A DNA stretch of 64,000 bases from positions 234,582 through 298,581 of the forward strand of contig NZ_JH378832.1 of assembly GCF_000235445.1 (NCBI RefSeq). The letters run 5' to 3'. The translations under genes and the position numbers were made by a program. The stretch is from Johnsonella ignava ATCC 51276. Lineage in GTDB: Bacteria > Bacillota > Clostridia > Lachnospirales > Lachnospiraceae. The notes below the pieces were generated by a model. The model made no database searches, was not told where the DNA came from, and was given only the letters and a program-made list of their open reading frames with translations. This document shows positions 1 through 7,805 of this stretch, piece after piece (the stretch's first letter is position 1; the number at the start of each line of letters is the position of its first letter).

Positions 1-466
1 GCAGACCTGATACGCCTATGTCATAAAAGGTATTAACATATGCACCAAAAAATTCCGCCGTATCCTTTGCTTCCTCAGCAATTTTTAAATCTGCCGTTCC
101 GCCGGTACATACAGCTATATTACCCAAAAGAGCTTTTTGTTTCCGCTTTACAGTGATCGTTCCTGATATTTCATTAAACTTTGCCTCTTTTATTATATCT
201 TTTACAATATTAAACTGATGCCTGTCAGCTCTTGTTCCTAAAATATTTTCACCACGATCATAAAAAGCCCTGAATATTTCTGCGAGTGCAAAGTCCTCTT
301 TACCCTGGCAGAATATAACCTCTCCGAAATGTCTCCTTTTTTTTCTGTGAAAATCAAGTTTGGCAAACCCAAGCTCCTTATAACCGTAATCTTTTAAATA
401 ACCGACTCCATCATCTAAAGACATGCTTCCGTTTTTTATTTTCTCAAGAAACTCTCTATCTTCCAT
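1..466 (-). CDS. larB: LarB, nickel-pincer cofactor biosynthesis (pyridinium-3,5-biscarboxylate synthase), C-terminal part outside window
   Basis: The reading frame is open from an ATG at 464-466 to the window edge (about 155 of the usual ~250 residues). An AGAGGT Shine-Dalgarno precedes the ATG. The product has the LarB-type N-terminus with LGFAKLDFHR, then GEVIFCQGK, and enters the PurE-like domain with AVCTGGTADLKIAEEA and FYDIGVSG. In the family, LarB carboxylates and hydrolyses nicotinic acid adenine dinucleotide as the first step toward the nickel pincer cofactor of lactate racemase; LarC and LarE normally act after it. Those partners are not visible here and would lie outside the window. 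The gene is 96 bp downstream of mscL on the same strand. Identity rests on motif recognition and is fairly secure. Confidence 0.82.
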   Translation of the reverse strand, partial: MEDREFLEKIKNGSMSLDDGVGYLKDYGYKELGFAKLDFHRKKRRHFGEVIFCQGKEDFALAEIFRAFYDRGENILGTRADRHQFNIVKDIIKEAKFNEISGTITVKRKQKALLGNIAVCTGGTADLKIAEEAKDTAEFFGAYVNTFYDIGVSGL

Positions 467-562
467 ACCTTTACCTCTTTTTACACTTAGACGCAGCTGT
501 ATTTACTATAATTTATAGTAAATACGGCAACAAAGTATTGTAAAACTTATGCTTCAACGGAG

Positions 563-958
563 CTATTTTTTCTCCTTTAAAAGATCTCTAATTTCAGTAA
601 GCAGAACTATATTTTCCTCGGGTTGTTTTTCTTGTGCCTCTTTTTCTTCTTTCTTTTTAAATGAATTTAAAAGCTTTATAAACATAAATATTGAAAAAGC
701 TATAATAACAAAATCAAATATTGACTGTATAAAGGCACCATACCTCAGTGCCGCCTCAGCCGTATCCCCACTTGCAGGGGTTATAACTATCTTAAGATCC
801 GAAAAGTTCACTCCTCCTATAAGTATTCCAAGTATAGGCATGAGTATATCTTCAACAAGAGATGTAACTATTTTCCCAAAAGCGGCACCTATAATTACAC
901 CGACTGCCAGATCGACCACATTACCCTTTAAGGCAAATTCTTTAAATTCTTTTAACAT
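563..958 (-). CDS. mscL: Large-conductance mechanosensitive channel MscL
   Basis: 131 residues, full length for the family. The N-terminus MLKEFKEFALKGNVVDLAVG and the following GVIIGAAFGKIV are the hallmark amphipathic helix and TM1 pore segment. A periplasmic-type loop follows, then TM2 (about residues 75-95, FDFVIIAFSIFMFIKLL) and a charged C-terminal helix rich in K and E. MscL forms a pentameric membrane pore that opens at near-lytic tension and releases solutes on hypo-osmotic shock. A GAAGAAGGG ribosome site precedes the ATG. A good promoter sits directly upstream, so it is probably transcribed alone or with larB. Confidence 0.96.
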   Translation of the reverse strand: MLKEFKEFALKGNVVDLAVGVIIGAAFGKIVTSLVEDILMPILGILIGGVNFSDLKIVITPASGDTAEAALRYGAFIQSIFDFVIIAFSIFMFIKLLNSFKKKEEKEAQEKQPEENIVLLTEIRDLLKEKK

Positions 959-986
959 AAGTTTCCCTTCTTCCTTTTTGAGATAT

Positions 987-1014
987 ATTATACAGGAATT
1001 AAGTTAAAAGTAAA
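987..1014 (-). promoter_or_regulatory. Promoter of mscL (and possibly larB)
   Basis: On the minus strand there is a -35 TTTACT (1014-1009), a 16-nt spacer and a consensus -10 TATAAT (992-987), about 30 bp upstream of the mscL start. The match to the sigma-A consensus is good; transcription has not been shown. Confidence 0.5.
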
Positions 1015-1105
1015 TAAAATGTTACTATTAGCTATTGCTTATTTTAGGAATTTAATTTTACAAATAACTTCTGTATAACTCTTTATATTTTTTTAAAAAT
1101 ACCTC

Positions 1106-1137
1106 TTGCATTTTCTTTATTCTTATGCTATTATAAT
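1106..1137 (+). promoter_or_regulatory. Promoter of the candidate small RNA
   Basis: TTGCAT (1106-1111) and a perfect TATAAT (1132-1137) are separated by 20 nt, longer than the usual 17. Transcription would start near 1143, exactly where a run of stem-loops begins. Confidence 0.4.
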
Positions 1138-1140
1138 GGA

Positions 1141-1245
1141 CGTAGCCATGAAAACCCATCTACGGGTTGCATGCTACAAACGTGCATTATGCACTCCTAT
1201 ATCACTCTAACAGGGAAAAGGCATCCGCAAGGGTGTCTTTTCTCG
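1141..1245 (+). ncRNA. Candidate structured small RNA (~100 nt), family not recognised
   Basis: Three consecutive hairpins follow a TATAAT box with no open reading frame. Hairpin 1 (1142-1177) has outer arms GTAGC/GCTAC and inner arms AACCC/GGGTT. Hairpin 2 (1182-1194) is GTGCA-TTA-TGCAC. Hairpin 3 (1215-1242) is a 12-bp stem closed by a GCAA tetraloop and ends in TTTTC, so it could terminate transcription. It does not match the 4.5S/SRP, tmRNA, RNase P, T-box, glycine or c-di-GMP riboswitch motifs I know. The next gene on this strand is far away, so it is more likely a stand-alone RNA than a riboswitch. Confidence 0.45.
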
Positions 1246-1258
1246 TTTAAAAGCTTTT

Positions 1259-1344
1259 TTAAATTCAGAGCTTTCTAAGTTCAAAACTTTCTAAAATTCA
1301 AAACTTTCTAAAATTCAGAACTTTTTAAAATTCCAAAAAGTTCT
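1259..1344. repeat. Short tandem repeat, ~17-bp unit, about five copies
   Basis: Degenerate tandem copies of AAAATTCAAAACTTTCT lie between the small RNA and the pyrC terminator. The last copies diverge (ACTTTTT, CCAAAAAGTTCT). No coding potential was seen. The remaining bases to 1427 hold nothing I recognise. Confidence 0.65.
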
Positions 1345-1427
1345 AAGATGCAGAGCCTGCAACAACCTGCCGGGGACTTTTAAATAAAATCATCTTTTTT
1401 TCTTGCATACTCTCTCCTCATTGGAAT

Positions 1428-1463
1428 AAAAAATGACGATTAGCACTTTTATCCAATCGTCAT
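1428..1463 (-). terminator. Rho-independent terminator downstream of pyrC
   Basis: Perfect 9-bp arms ATGACGATT (1433-1441) and AATCGTCAT (1455-1463) are followed on the minus strand by a run of T (complement of the A-run at 1428-1433). It lies about 107 bp beyond the pyrC stop and suits termination of the MBL/pyrC transcript. Confidence 0.7.
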
Positions 1464-1569
1464 CAGTCAATATCTATTTATTTCTTTACTATTTCACCTA
1501 TTTGCTGTTTATCGTGGTTGTGGGCGTTTGTAACTGTCATTGAAATTATTTTTTTATTGCCTATCTGTC

Positions 1570-2868
1570 TCATTCTCTGCCGTCATACACTATAAAACCA
1601 TTGCATATTGTAAGCACGACTTTACCTTTGAGTTTACTTTTAAACCATGGAGAATTTGAAGATTTGCTGAAAGTTTTGTCATAAAACCATACCTGTTCAG
1701 GATCAAAAACTACTATATCGGCAGGTGCATCCTCCTTTACCATACCTCCCTCAAGGTTATACAGCTTTGCCGGTGCAAGGCTCATACGGCTTATCAATTT
1801 TGTTAAACTTATATAACCGCTGTCAACGAGATTCATTATACCTAATGAAAGAGAGGTTTCAAGCCCTGTTATTCCGCTTGGTGCATCAACAAAATCCACT
1901 CTCTTTTCTTCCCTCGTATGCGGAGCATGGTCGGTTGCTATAATATCAATAGTACCGTCATCTATACCCGCTATAATGGCAAGTCTGTCCTCCTGCGTCC
2001 TTAGCGGAGGATTCATCTTGGCATTTGTTCCGTATTTAAGTACAGCCTCCTGTGTAAGTGAGAAATGATGAGGTGTCGCCTCGGCATGCACCTTTATGCC
2101 CAGCTTTTTGGCTTTGCGTACTATATCGACACCCTCCTTTGTACTTAAATGCTGAATATTGATAATCGCACCATATTCTCCTGCAAGCCTACAGTCTCTT
2201 TCTATCATCTTAATCTCAGCCATAGCTTCAGCACCGTAAAGACCTAGCTGCTCTGAAACGCTGCCGTGATTTACACCACATTCCTTTACACACTCAGGAT
2301 CCTCTTCATGAAATGAAAGCGGCATCTTAAGTTTTGCCGCCGTCTTCATAGCCTCTTTTACCAGTTCAATATCAACAAGAGGTTTTCCGTCATCTGTAAA
2401 TCCTGCCGCACCACATTCTTTAAGGTGTTTCATATCAACAAGCTCTTTTCCTGCCATACCCCTTGTAATAGTAGCACAGGTTTTTACTCTTATTCCGGTT
2501 TTTCTTCCTTCGGTAAGCACATGAAGTATACCTGCCTCGTCATCTATAGGCGGATTTGTATTTGCCATGCCTATTATAGTGGTAAAACCGCCTGCCGCCG
2601 CTGCCGCCGCTGCCGTAAGTATACTTTCCTTATGTGTAAATCCCGGATCTCTCATATGTACATGTACATCTATAAGTCCGGGTGCAGCTACAAGCCCACG
2701 GCAATCTATGATTTCCAGCCTTTCCCCTTTTGCCCTTGCAAGCATTGAAGCATCAAGTACAAGCCCAATGCCTATCTTCAGAAACTTTCTGTCTGTTATT
2801 ATTATATCTCTTATGCCGTCTGTTTTTGAAGCCGGATCTATAAGCCTGACATTCCTTAGCATCAGCAT
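1570..2868 (-). CDS. pyrC: Dihydroorotase, class I
   Basis: 432 residues, typical of class I bacterial dihydroorotases. The metal-binding DVHVHMRDPG motif lies at residues 67-76 (H69, H71), GFTDDGK near 155, and the downstream metal/substrate motif ATDHAPHTREEK near 311. The enzyme interconverts carbamoyl-aspartate and dihydroorotate in pyrimidine synthesis in the cytosol. Its start overlaps the end of the MBL hydrolase gene by 7 bp, so the two are probably translated together. No other pyr gene is adjacent. A codon-3 ATG is an alternative start. Confidence 0.95.
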   Translation of the reverse strand: MLMLRNVRLIDPASKTDGIRDIIITDRKFLKIGIGLVLDASMLARAKGERLEIIDCRGLVAAPGLIDVHVHMRDPGFTHKESILTAAAAAAAGGFTTIIGMANTNPPIDDEAGILHVLTEGRKTGIRVKTCATITRGMAGKELVDMKHLKECGAAGFTDDGKPLVDIELVKEAMKTAAKLKMPLSFHEEDPECVKECGVNHGSVSEQLGLYGAEAMAEIKMIERDCRLAGEYGAIINIQHLSTKEGVDIVRKAKKLGIKVHAEATPHHFSLTQEAVLKYGTNAKMNPPLRTQEDRLAIIAGIDDGTIDIIATDHAPHTREEKRVDFVDAPSGITGLETSLSLGIMNLVDSGYISLTKLISRMSLAPAKLYNLEGGMVKEDAPADIVVFDPEQVWFYDKTFSKSSNSPWFKSKLKGKVVLTICNGFIVYDGRE

Positions 2869-3584
2869 ATTTCAAATACCTCATTGTCTTTTTTTATTCT
2901 GATTATCTTATCGGCAAATCTTTTTACATAGGGCTTTTCTTTAAACCGATCTATTATATTAAAACTTCCATTTATATGCATTGGAAATACATGCTCGGCA
3001 TCTATCATTTCCATAAAATACGTTATACCGAGATATGCATATTCCTGCTGCCTTGTATCAAGCGGTACAAATGCCAGTTTTATATCTTTATTATCCTTAT
3101 CAAGCATAGCCCTGAGCTTTTTAAGCTGTTCAAGGTATGCATCTTTTTGAGAATCATTCCAAACTCGGCTTTCTCCCTGCCAGTACCAGTAATTCAAATC
3201 ACCTCCGAAGTAAATTCTGTCTCCCTGTATATCTATAAGGAAAGCTACGCCCTCATCAGTCGATTTCAAGGTTCGGACATTCAACCTGCAACCTCCGAAG
3301 TCATAGAACCTGTTTTCACCGGGTCCTATGAAATCAACATTCTTTTTATCTCTGACTGCAAGCTGGTTTATATCATTTGAGATTATATAATAGACATTTT
3401 TGTACTTTTCCCTTATATCAAAAACCCTCTGGGAAAAATGATCTCCGTGCCTGTGGCTTATAAAAATTATAACAGGCTTATCCTTATTAAAATCAGGAAG
3501 CACACCTTTATAATAATCAAATAACAGACTGCAGTCGCTTAGTTCTATATAAAATGAACTATGATGTATAAATTCAACCTTCAT
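2862..3584 (-). CDS. MBL-fold metallo-hydrolase
   Basis: 240 residues with a metallo-beta-lactamase fold. The HxHxDH-type motif appears as ISHRHGDHFSQ near residue 45, a further metal ligand block as FGGDLNYWYWQGES near 125, and the late histidine as FPMHINGS near 202. The arrangement resembles UlaG/YycJ-like small MBL hydrolases, whose substrates are diverse; the substrate cannot be told here. It lies directly upstream of and overlaps pyrC, a conserved-looking pairing that does not itself reveal function. Confidence 0.8.
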   Translation of the reverse strand: MKVEFIHHSSFYIELSDCSLLFDYYKGVLPDFNKDKPVIIFISHRHGDHFSQRVFDIREKYKNVYYIISNDINQLAVRDKKNVDFIGPGENRFYDFGGCRLNVRTLKSTDEGVAFLIDIQGDRIYFGGDLNYWYWQGESRVWNDSQKDAYLEQLKKLRAMLDKDNKDIKLAFVPLDTRQQEYAYLGITYFMEMIDAEHVFPMHINGSFNIIDRFKEKPYVKRFADKIIRIKKDNEVFEIC

Positions 3585-3666
3585 CAGACCCCTCCGCCTT
3601 TCATTTTTCTTTTATATACCTGATTATATCAGATATTTTACAAATGAACCAGATATAAATAGAAGG

Positions 3667-4422
3667 TTATAATATATATCTTCCAAGAAAATTTTTCATC
3701 CTTGTATTGCGGGAATTAAAAACCTGTTCAGGACTTCCCTCTTCCACTATCACACCTTCATCCATGAAGATAATCCTGTTGCTTACATTTCTTGCAAATT
3801 CCATCTCATGAGTTACTATAACCATGGCTATATCAAGCTTTGCAAGAGATTTGATAACCTTAAGCACCTCCATGGTAAGTTCAGGATCAAGAGCTGAGGT
3901 CGGCTCATCAAAAAATAAAAGCTTAGGTTTAAGTGCAAGTGCCCTTGCTATGGCAACACGCTGACACTGACCGCCTGAAAGCATATAGGGATATGAGTTT
4001 TCTCGACCTGAAAGTCCCATCTTTTCCAGCAGGCTCAGGGCTTCCTCTCTTGCCTCATTCTTTTTTTTCTTTTGAACCCTGACAGGTGCGTCCATTATAT
4101 TTTCAAGTACATTCATATGCGGGAACAAGTTATAGTTTTGAAATACAAGTCCAAATATGGAGTTTGCCTTTTTAAGCTGTTTTGAATTTATATAATTTTT
4201 TTGCCCGTGTTGTACCGATGCAAATGTTTCACCTGCATATTTTATCTCTCCCTCATCTATATCTTCAAGCATGGTGGCACATCTTAAAAGTGTTGATTTG
4301 CCGGAACCCGAAGGACCTATGACCGAAAGCACTTCACCCTCACCGACATTCAGTGAGACTCCCTTTAGAACCTCACCGTCTTTAAAGCCCTTTTTTATAT
4401 CATTTATTTCTAAAACATACAT
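3667..4422 (-). CDS. Polar amino-acid ABC transporter, ATP-binding protein (GlnQ family)
   Basis: 251 residues. Walker A GPSGSGKST near residue 36, the ABC signature LSGGQCQRVAIARAL near 147 and Walker B LLFFDEPTSALD near 168 are intact, followed by the H-loop VIVTHEM. Closest in type to GlnQ/TcyC ATPases that power uptake of polar amino acids. It is the third gene of the operon, 12 bp after the permease gene. Substrate specificity is not evident from the sequence. Confidence 0.92.
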   Translation of the reverse strand: MYVLEINDIKKGFKDGEVLKGVSLNVGEGEVLSVIGPSGSGKSTLLRCATMLEDIDEGEIKYAGETFASVQHGQKNYINSKQLKKANSIFGLVFQNYNLFPHMNVLENIMDAPVRVQKKKKNEAREEALSLLEKMGLSGRENSYPYMLSGGQCQRVAIARALALKPKLLFFDEPTSALDPELTMEVLKVIKSLAKLDIAMVIVTHEMEFARNVSNRIIFMDEGVIVEEGSPEQVFNSRNTRMKNFLGRYIL

Positions 4423-4434
4423 ATAAATCCCTGC

Positions 4435-5088
4435 CTATTCCCTGTAATATCCCATACGTTTTTCAGTAAGTTCCATTATATGAGCTACTGCCAAATTAAA
4501 TATGTAATATAAAATTCCTGCCGCTACAAACGGCAGCATACTTGTACTTGCACTTGCAAGAGCCTTCGCAGTGGAAAACATCTCAGCTACGGATATGGTA
4601 AAGGCAAGAGATGTATCCTTTATAAGTGTTATAACTTCATTGGTTACAGGCGGAAGTATACGTTTTATAACCTGCGGAAGTATTATAACAAAAAAAGTCT
4701 GTATTTTTGAATATCCAAGTACATGTGCCGCTTCATACTGTCCTTTTGGTATTGATAACAGACCGCTTCTATAAATTTCGGCAAAATAGGCTGCATAATT
4801 TAACACAAATCCTATCATAACAGCATATAGTCTATAATTGCCGGGAGTTTTAATCCCGGCAATATAATAGGGTCCAAAATATACTACCATAAGCTGTAGA
4901 GTAAGCGGTGTTCCCCTCATAATAGATATATACAGTTTAAATATTGATGAAATAATTATATTTTTACTCATCCTGCCAAATGCAGTCAAAAGTCCCAGAG
5001 GAAGTGAAAATATAAGCGTTACCGCAAATATATATATACTTATACCCATCCCTCTTAAAAGCTGTATTAATACATCTGATAGATTCAT
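4435..5088 (-). CDS. Polar amino-acid ABC transporter, permease (HisM/GlnP family)
   Basis: 217 residues with about five predicted membrane helices, the family norm. The cytoplasmic EAA loop is present as YEAAHVLGYSKIQTFF followed by VIILPQVIKRILPP near residue 135, the contact point for the ATPase. It probably forms a homodimeric channel with the adjacent ATP-binding protein and takes substrate from the lipoprotein encoded 16 bp upstream. Confidence 0.92.
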   Translation of the reverse strand: MNLSDVLIQLLRGMGISIYIFAVTLIFSLPLGLLTAFGRMSKNIIISSIFKLYISIMRGTPLTLQLMVVYFGPYYIAGIKTPGNYRLYAVMIGFVLNYAAYFAEIYRSGLLSIPKGQYEAAHVLGYSKIQTFFVIILPQVIKRILPPVTNEVITLIKDTSLAFTISVAEMFSTAKALASASTSMLPFVAAGILYYIFNLAVAHIMELTEKRMGYYRE

Positions 5089-5104
5089 TCACCTGACCGT
5101 CTTT

Positions 5105-6094
5105 CTATTTTACAATAGTAACATCCCTTCCAAACCATTTCTCAGACACTTTTTTAAGTGTACCTTCTTGTGCCATCTCTTTAAGTGTTTTATCAACCTT
5201 ATCTCTAAGCTGTGTATTTCCTTTTTTAAAGCCTATTGCATACTGTTCGCTTGAAAGCTTCTCATCAAGTATGACAAAATCATCGCTATTCCTTTTTTCT
5301 ATCTGATATCCGGCAACTACTATATCCATAGCAACCGCATCGGCAGCACCCATCTCAAGATCCATAAATGCAGTATTATAATCAGCTACTGTGATAAGCT
5401 GCCCAAAAGTCCCTGCAATTTCAGCTTTATCCTTTAAAGCGGCATCCGCTGAAGAGTCAACCTGTACTTCAACATTTTTCCCTTTAAGCCCTGCCAAATC
5501 CTTTATGCCTGAATCTTTTTTTACAACAAATACCTGAGAATTTTCCATATATGGCATAGACCATGTATATCCATCCTCTCTTCCTGTCATGGTAAATCCG
5601 TTCCATATACAGTCTATATTGCCGTTTTCAAGCTCAAGCTCCTTAGCATCCCATGCTATAGGCTGATATACAATCTCCATTCCAAGCTTCTGTGCCGTTT
5701 CTTTTGCAAGATCAAGATCAAAGCCTTCGTATTCTCCGCTGTCTCCTACAAATCCCATAGGCGGAAAGTCCTTATCAAATCCTACTACAAATTTTTCCTC
5801 TGAATTTTCAGTCTTTTCATCCTGTTTTACAGTCCCATCTTCCTTTTTCTTTTCTGTTTCTTTTTCTGATACCGAAGTCTTATCCGCACCTCCTGCTGAA
5901 GTTTCACCCGTGCTTGAATTTGCAGTATTGCCTGCACATGCAGAAAGCATACACAACAGCATAAATGAAGCACATAACATACCCCATCTGCCTAAAGGTA
6001 AATTTTTTGATTTCTGTGCCGAATTGCATTTGACAGCATCCTTACAACCGTAGTTTAAAGCAACTTTCATAATGTTTTTTACAAAATTTTTCAT
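5105..6094 (-). CDS. Polar amino-acid ABC transporter, substrate-binding lipoprotein
   Basis: The start is placed at the ATG at 6094 because GGAGGA lies 5 nt upstream; a longer in-frame GTG start at 6106 would overlap that site. The protein is about 329 residues: an unusually long ~36-residue N-region, a hydrophobic segment and a lipobox ending in LSAC (Cys53), then a Ser/Thr/Glu-rich linker and a family-3 solute-binding domain (VGFDKDFPPMGF near residue 107, YEGFDLDLAKE, and the CIWNGFT block). It delivers a polar amino acid to the permease; the specific ligand is unknown. First gene of the three-gene operon, with a palindrome-overlapped promoter. Confidence 0.9.
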   Translation of the reverse strand: MKNFVKNIMKVALNYGCKDAVKCNSAQKSKNLPLGRWGMLCASFMLLCMLSACAGNTANSSTGETSAGGADKTSVSEKETEKKKEDGTVKQDEKTENSEEKFVVGFDKDFPPMGFVGDSGEYEGFDLDLAKETAQKLGMEIVYQPIAWDAKELELENGNIDCIWNGFTMTGREDGYTWSMPYMENSQVFVVKKDSGIKDLAGLKGKNVEVQVDSSADAALKDKAEIAGTFGQLITVADYNTAFMDLEMGAADAVAMDIVVAGYQIEKRNSDDFVILDEKLSSEQYAIGFKKGNTQLRDKVDKTLKEMAQEGTLKKVSEKWFGRDVTIVK

Positions 6095-6127
6095 AATTTC
6101 CTCCACATAGTTATTTTTTATTATTTT

Positions 6128-6153
6128 ACTTTAGTATGATATCATACTAAAGT
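6128..6153. promoter_or_regulatory. Perfect 26-bp palindrome, candidate operator of the amino-acid ABC operon
   Basis: ACTTTAGTATGAT is followed immediately by its exact reverse complement. The palindrome covers the predicted -10 box (6136-6141) and lies 34 bp upstream of the substrate-binding protein start. A dimeric repressor site is the simplest reading; the regulator is not encoded nearby. Confidence 0.6.
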
Positions 6154-6164
6154 GTTTTTGTAAA
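6136..6164 (-). promoter_or_regulatory. Promoter of the amino-acid ABC operon
   Basis: On the minus strand a -35 TTTACA (6164-6159), a 17-nt spacer and a -10 TATCAT (6141-6136) precede the operon. The -10 is embedded in the perfect palindrome. Confidence 0.5.
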
Positions 6165-6182
6165 GAAAAAGTTTTATAAAAA

Positions 6183-6300
6183 TATTATTAACCTCCAGCC
6201 CCTGTAGATATATTAAAAACTTCCGGCTCACTGCACCTTTTAATTCTACTTAAACATCAAACTTCTACACTCATGTTTTTATGCATGAGTTAAGGTATAT
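6183..6300. repeat. Cassette intergenic repeat, copy 1 (partial)
   Basis: This matches the right part of the repeat found after the other membrane-protein genes: TTATTAACCTCCAGCCCCT (CAGCCCC at 6196-6202), then a decayed stretch ending with CATCAAACTTCTA near the membrane-protein stop. The left arm of the hairpin is missing. Confidence 0.55.
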
Positions 6301-6656
6301 AAATAGAAATATAATTCAAAATTTTTAAGCACTACAAATACTGCATTAAATATAATAAAATATCTGTATATACCTTTAATGAACTCCTTATTGCAAATAC
6401 CCTTCATTTTTACCACTATTGCATAGATATTAAGAAAAAATACTATAGATACAAATCTAATGTATATATGACTAAATGGAGATTTATCAATAATATCTGA
6501 TACACCATACATAGTATAATATATCAGGTACTTCTCCCATGAATAATTTTGCAATATCGAAAATCTTGTTAAAATAAAACTTACAGTAGATTGTATTTGT
6601 ATAATTAAAAGTATGGTAGTCAGTATATCGATCAATATCAGTATCTTTCTTTTCAT
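6279..6656 (-). CDS. Four-helix membrane protein, candidate immunity protein, copy 4
   Basis: About 125 residues from the ATG at 6656, chosen because it aligns with the MKKKK/MKRK starts of the paralogues; a longer start exists at 6674. Hydrophobic helices cover roughly residues 6-28, 40-55, 68-90 and 100-120. It is a clear paralogue of the proteins at 6953-7333, 7790-8174 and 8892-9272, sharing IDILTTILLIIQIQSTV, FFLNIYAIVVKMK and the HNKE/CNKEF-KGIYRYF motif. Just upstream is a decayed copy of the large surface protein's C-terminal domain. By position it may be an immunity protein for a C-terminal toxin; that is inference. Most distant of the four copies. Confidence 0.7.
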   Translation of the reverse strand: MKRKILILIDILTTILLIIQIQSTVSFILTRFSILQNYSWEKYLIYYTMYGVSDIIDKSPFSHIYIRFVSIVFFLNIYAIVVKMKGICNKEFIKGIYRYFIIFNAVFVVLKNFELYFYLYTLTHA

Positions 6657-6814
6657 TGTTTTAGTCCTTTCCACATCTCCTAAAAGCTCTTTCTTGCCTC
6701 TTGTGCATTTAAATTAGAGTCCTATCTATACAGATTTCTCCCCGGTTTTTCTTCGTTTTTCTCTGGAAAATCAATTTCTGATACATTTACATAAATTTTG
6801 TAGGGATTAATGTC
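6657..6814 (-). pseudogene. Residual copy of the C-terminal (toxin-like) domain, cassette 4
   Basis: The minus strand reads DINPYKIYVNVSEIDFPEKN and then a stop, aligning with DIDPYNKYGNASKDDLP of the cassette 2 copy. Further on, AATGCACAAGAGGCAAGAAAGAG matches the DAQQARE segment. Only the last third of the domain survives and it is interrupted by stops. It lies directly before the copy-4 membrane protein, as expected for a degraded cassette. Confidence 0.6.
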
Positions 6815-6826
6815 TAATATTATCTA

Positions 6827-6965
6827 CTATATAGGGGCTGAAATGATTAAAAAATCTTATTAATCTCCAGCCCCTCTAAATATGTTAGATACTTTCAGCT
6901 AAACTTCACAGTTTTATTCCACTGAGGTATCAAACTTCTAAGTTTATGTTTGTTATACCGACATC
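6827..6965. repeat. Cassette intergenic repeat, copy 2
   Basis: A ~140-bp repeat starting TATCTACTATATAGGGGCTG with arms GGGGCTG (6834-6840) and CAGCCCC (6868-6874), followed by a decayed tail reaching the membrane-protein stop. The same unit occurs near 6183, 7665 and 8757. Confidence 0.65.
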
Positions 6966-7333
6966 AAGCCTTCCAAATAAGCGTAAAATTCAAAAATCTT
7001 AAATACTACAAATACTGCATTAAATATAAGAAAATACCTGTATATTCCTTTGATAAGCTCCTTATTGCGAATATTTTTCAATTTTACAACTATTGCATAG
7101 ATATTAAGACAAAATACTATAAATTGAATCCTTGGATATATATCCCTAAATGGAGAATTATCTATAGCACCCGCTATTCCATAAAAAATATATAAGTCCA
7201 AAAAATCCCGTAATTGATAACCTTGCAAATATGAAAATTTCTTTATAATCATACAAACAGTAGATTGTATCTGTATTACTAAGAGTACAGCAGTCAATAT
7301 ATCAATAAAAAATAAAAGCTTTTTCTTTTTCAT
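6953..7333 (-). CDS. Four-helix membrane protein, candidate immunity protein, copy 3
   Basis: 126 residues from the ATG at 7333 (aligned with the MKKKKLLFFIDIL start of copy 1; a longer start at 7411 would only read through the upstream cassette). Four hydrophobic helices, with conserved IDILTAVLLVIQIQSTV, WIQFIVF-type FIVFCLNIYAIVVKLK and a NKELIKGIYRYF loop. It follows a deleted copy of the C-terminal domain. Probably an integral membrane protein; the immunity role is inferred from the cassette arrangement. Confidence 0.75.
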   Translation of the reverse strand: MKKKKLLFFIDILTAVLLVIQIQSTVCMIIKKFSYLQGYQLRDFLDLYIFYGIAGAIDNSPFRDIYPRIQFIVFCLNIYAIVVKLKNIRNKELIKGIYRYFLIFNAVFVVFKIFEFYAYLEGLMSV

Positions 7334-7346
7334 TCCTTTATCCCTT

Positions 7347-7577
7347 TCATCCTTCTTCAAAAGTTTGCCTTGTATGTTGTGCATCAAAGTCATTATCATA
7401 TCTATTCTCATTCAGATCATATATCTCTACAGTTATAGGCAAATCATCTTTTGAGGCATTTCCATAAATATTATAAGGCGAATGTTCCATAGTCAATAAC
7501 ACCCAATTGCCGCTTTTCTTCTTTAATTCATTAATGTTCTTTGGAATTCTGTTTAACTTATTTCCAAAGTAACCCAT
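7347..7577 (-). pseudogene. Internally deleted copy of the C-terminal (toxin-like) domain, cassette 3
   Basis: 76 codons: starts MGYFGNKLNRIPKNINELKK, continues to WVLLTMEHS and then jumps directly to YNIYGNASKDDLPI, so about 75 residues of the intact domain are missing. It ends FEEG-stop instead of FEEGWQGIKE. Upstream, at 7629, lies a copy of the leader of the leucine-rich repeat gene (GGAGGTTTACA ATG) that runs into a stop after ten codons. A remnant rather than a working gene, though it could still be expressed. Confidence 0.65.
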
Positions 7578-7664
7578 TTCTTCACCGATTCCGATGTTAA
7601 TCCAAACAAAATATTTTTCTTTTTTTCATTGTAAACCTCCATTTCGCAATTCACCTGTATTATT

Positions 7665-7805
7665 TACTATATAGGTGCCGAAATTTTTAAAACTCCATTA
7701 CTAACCATCTAGCCCCTATCATTTTAAAAACTTCCGACTCAACTGCACCTTTTAATTTTTTTATATAAAGTACCTAAACTTTACATTTGTTATGCGTGCG
7801 TTACG
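7665..7805. repeat. Cassette intergenic repeat, copy 3 (diverged)
   Basis: Begins TTACTATATAGGTGCCG (7674-7680) and continues to AGCCCC (7711-7716) and a decayed tail. The hairpin arms are mutated relative to copies 2 and 4. Confidence 0.5.

Noticed and set aside
1141..1245. 4.5S (SRP) RNA or c-di-GMP riboswitch
   Set aside because: The SRP GGAAGGAAGCA core and the conserved c-di-GMP aptamer sequences are absent.
2567..2902. Plus-strand open frame with an alanine run opposite pyrC
   Set aside because: It is the antisense of the intact dihydroorotase; the alanine run mirrors the real Ala-rich segment.
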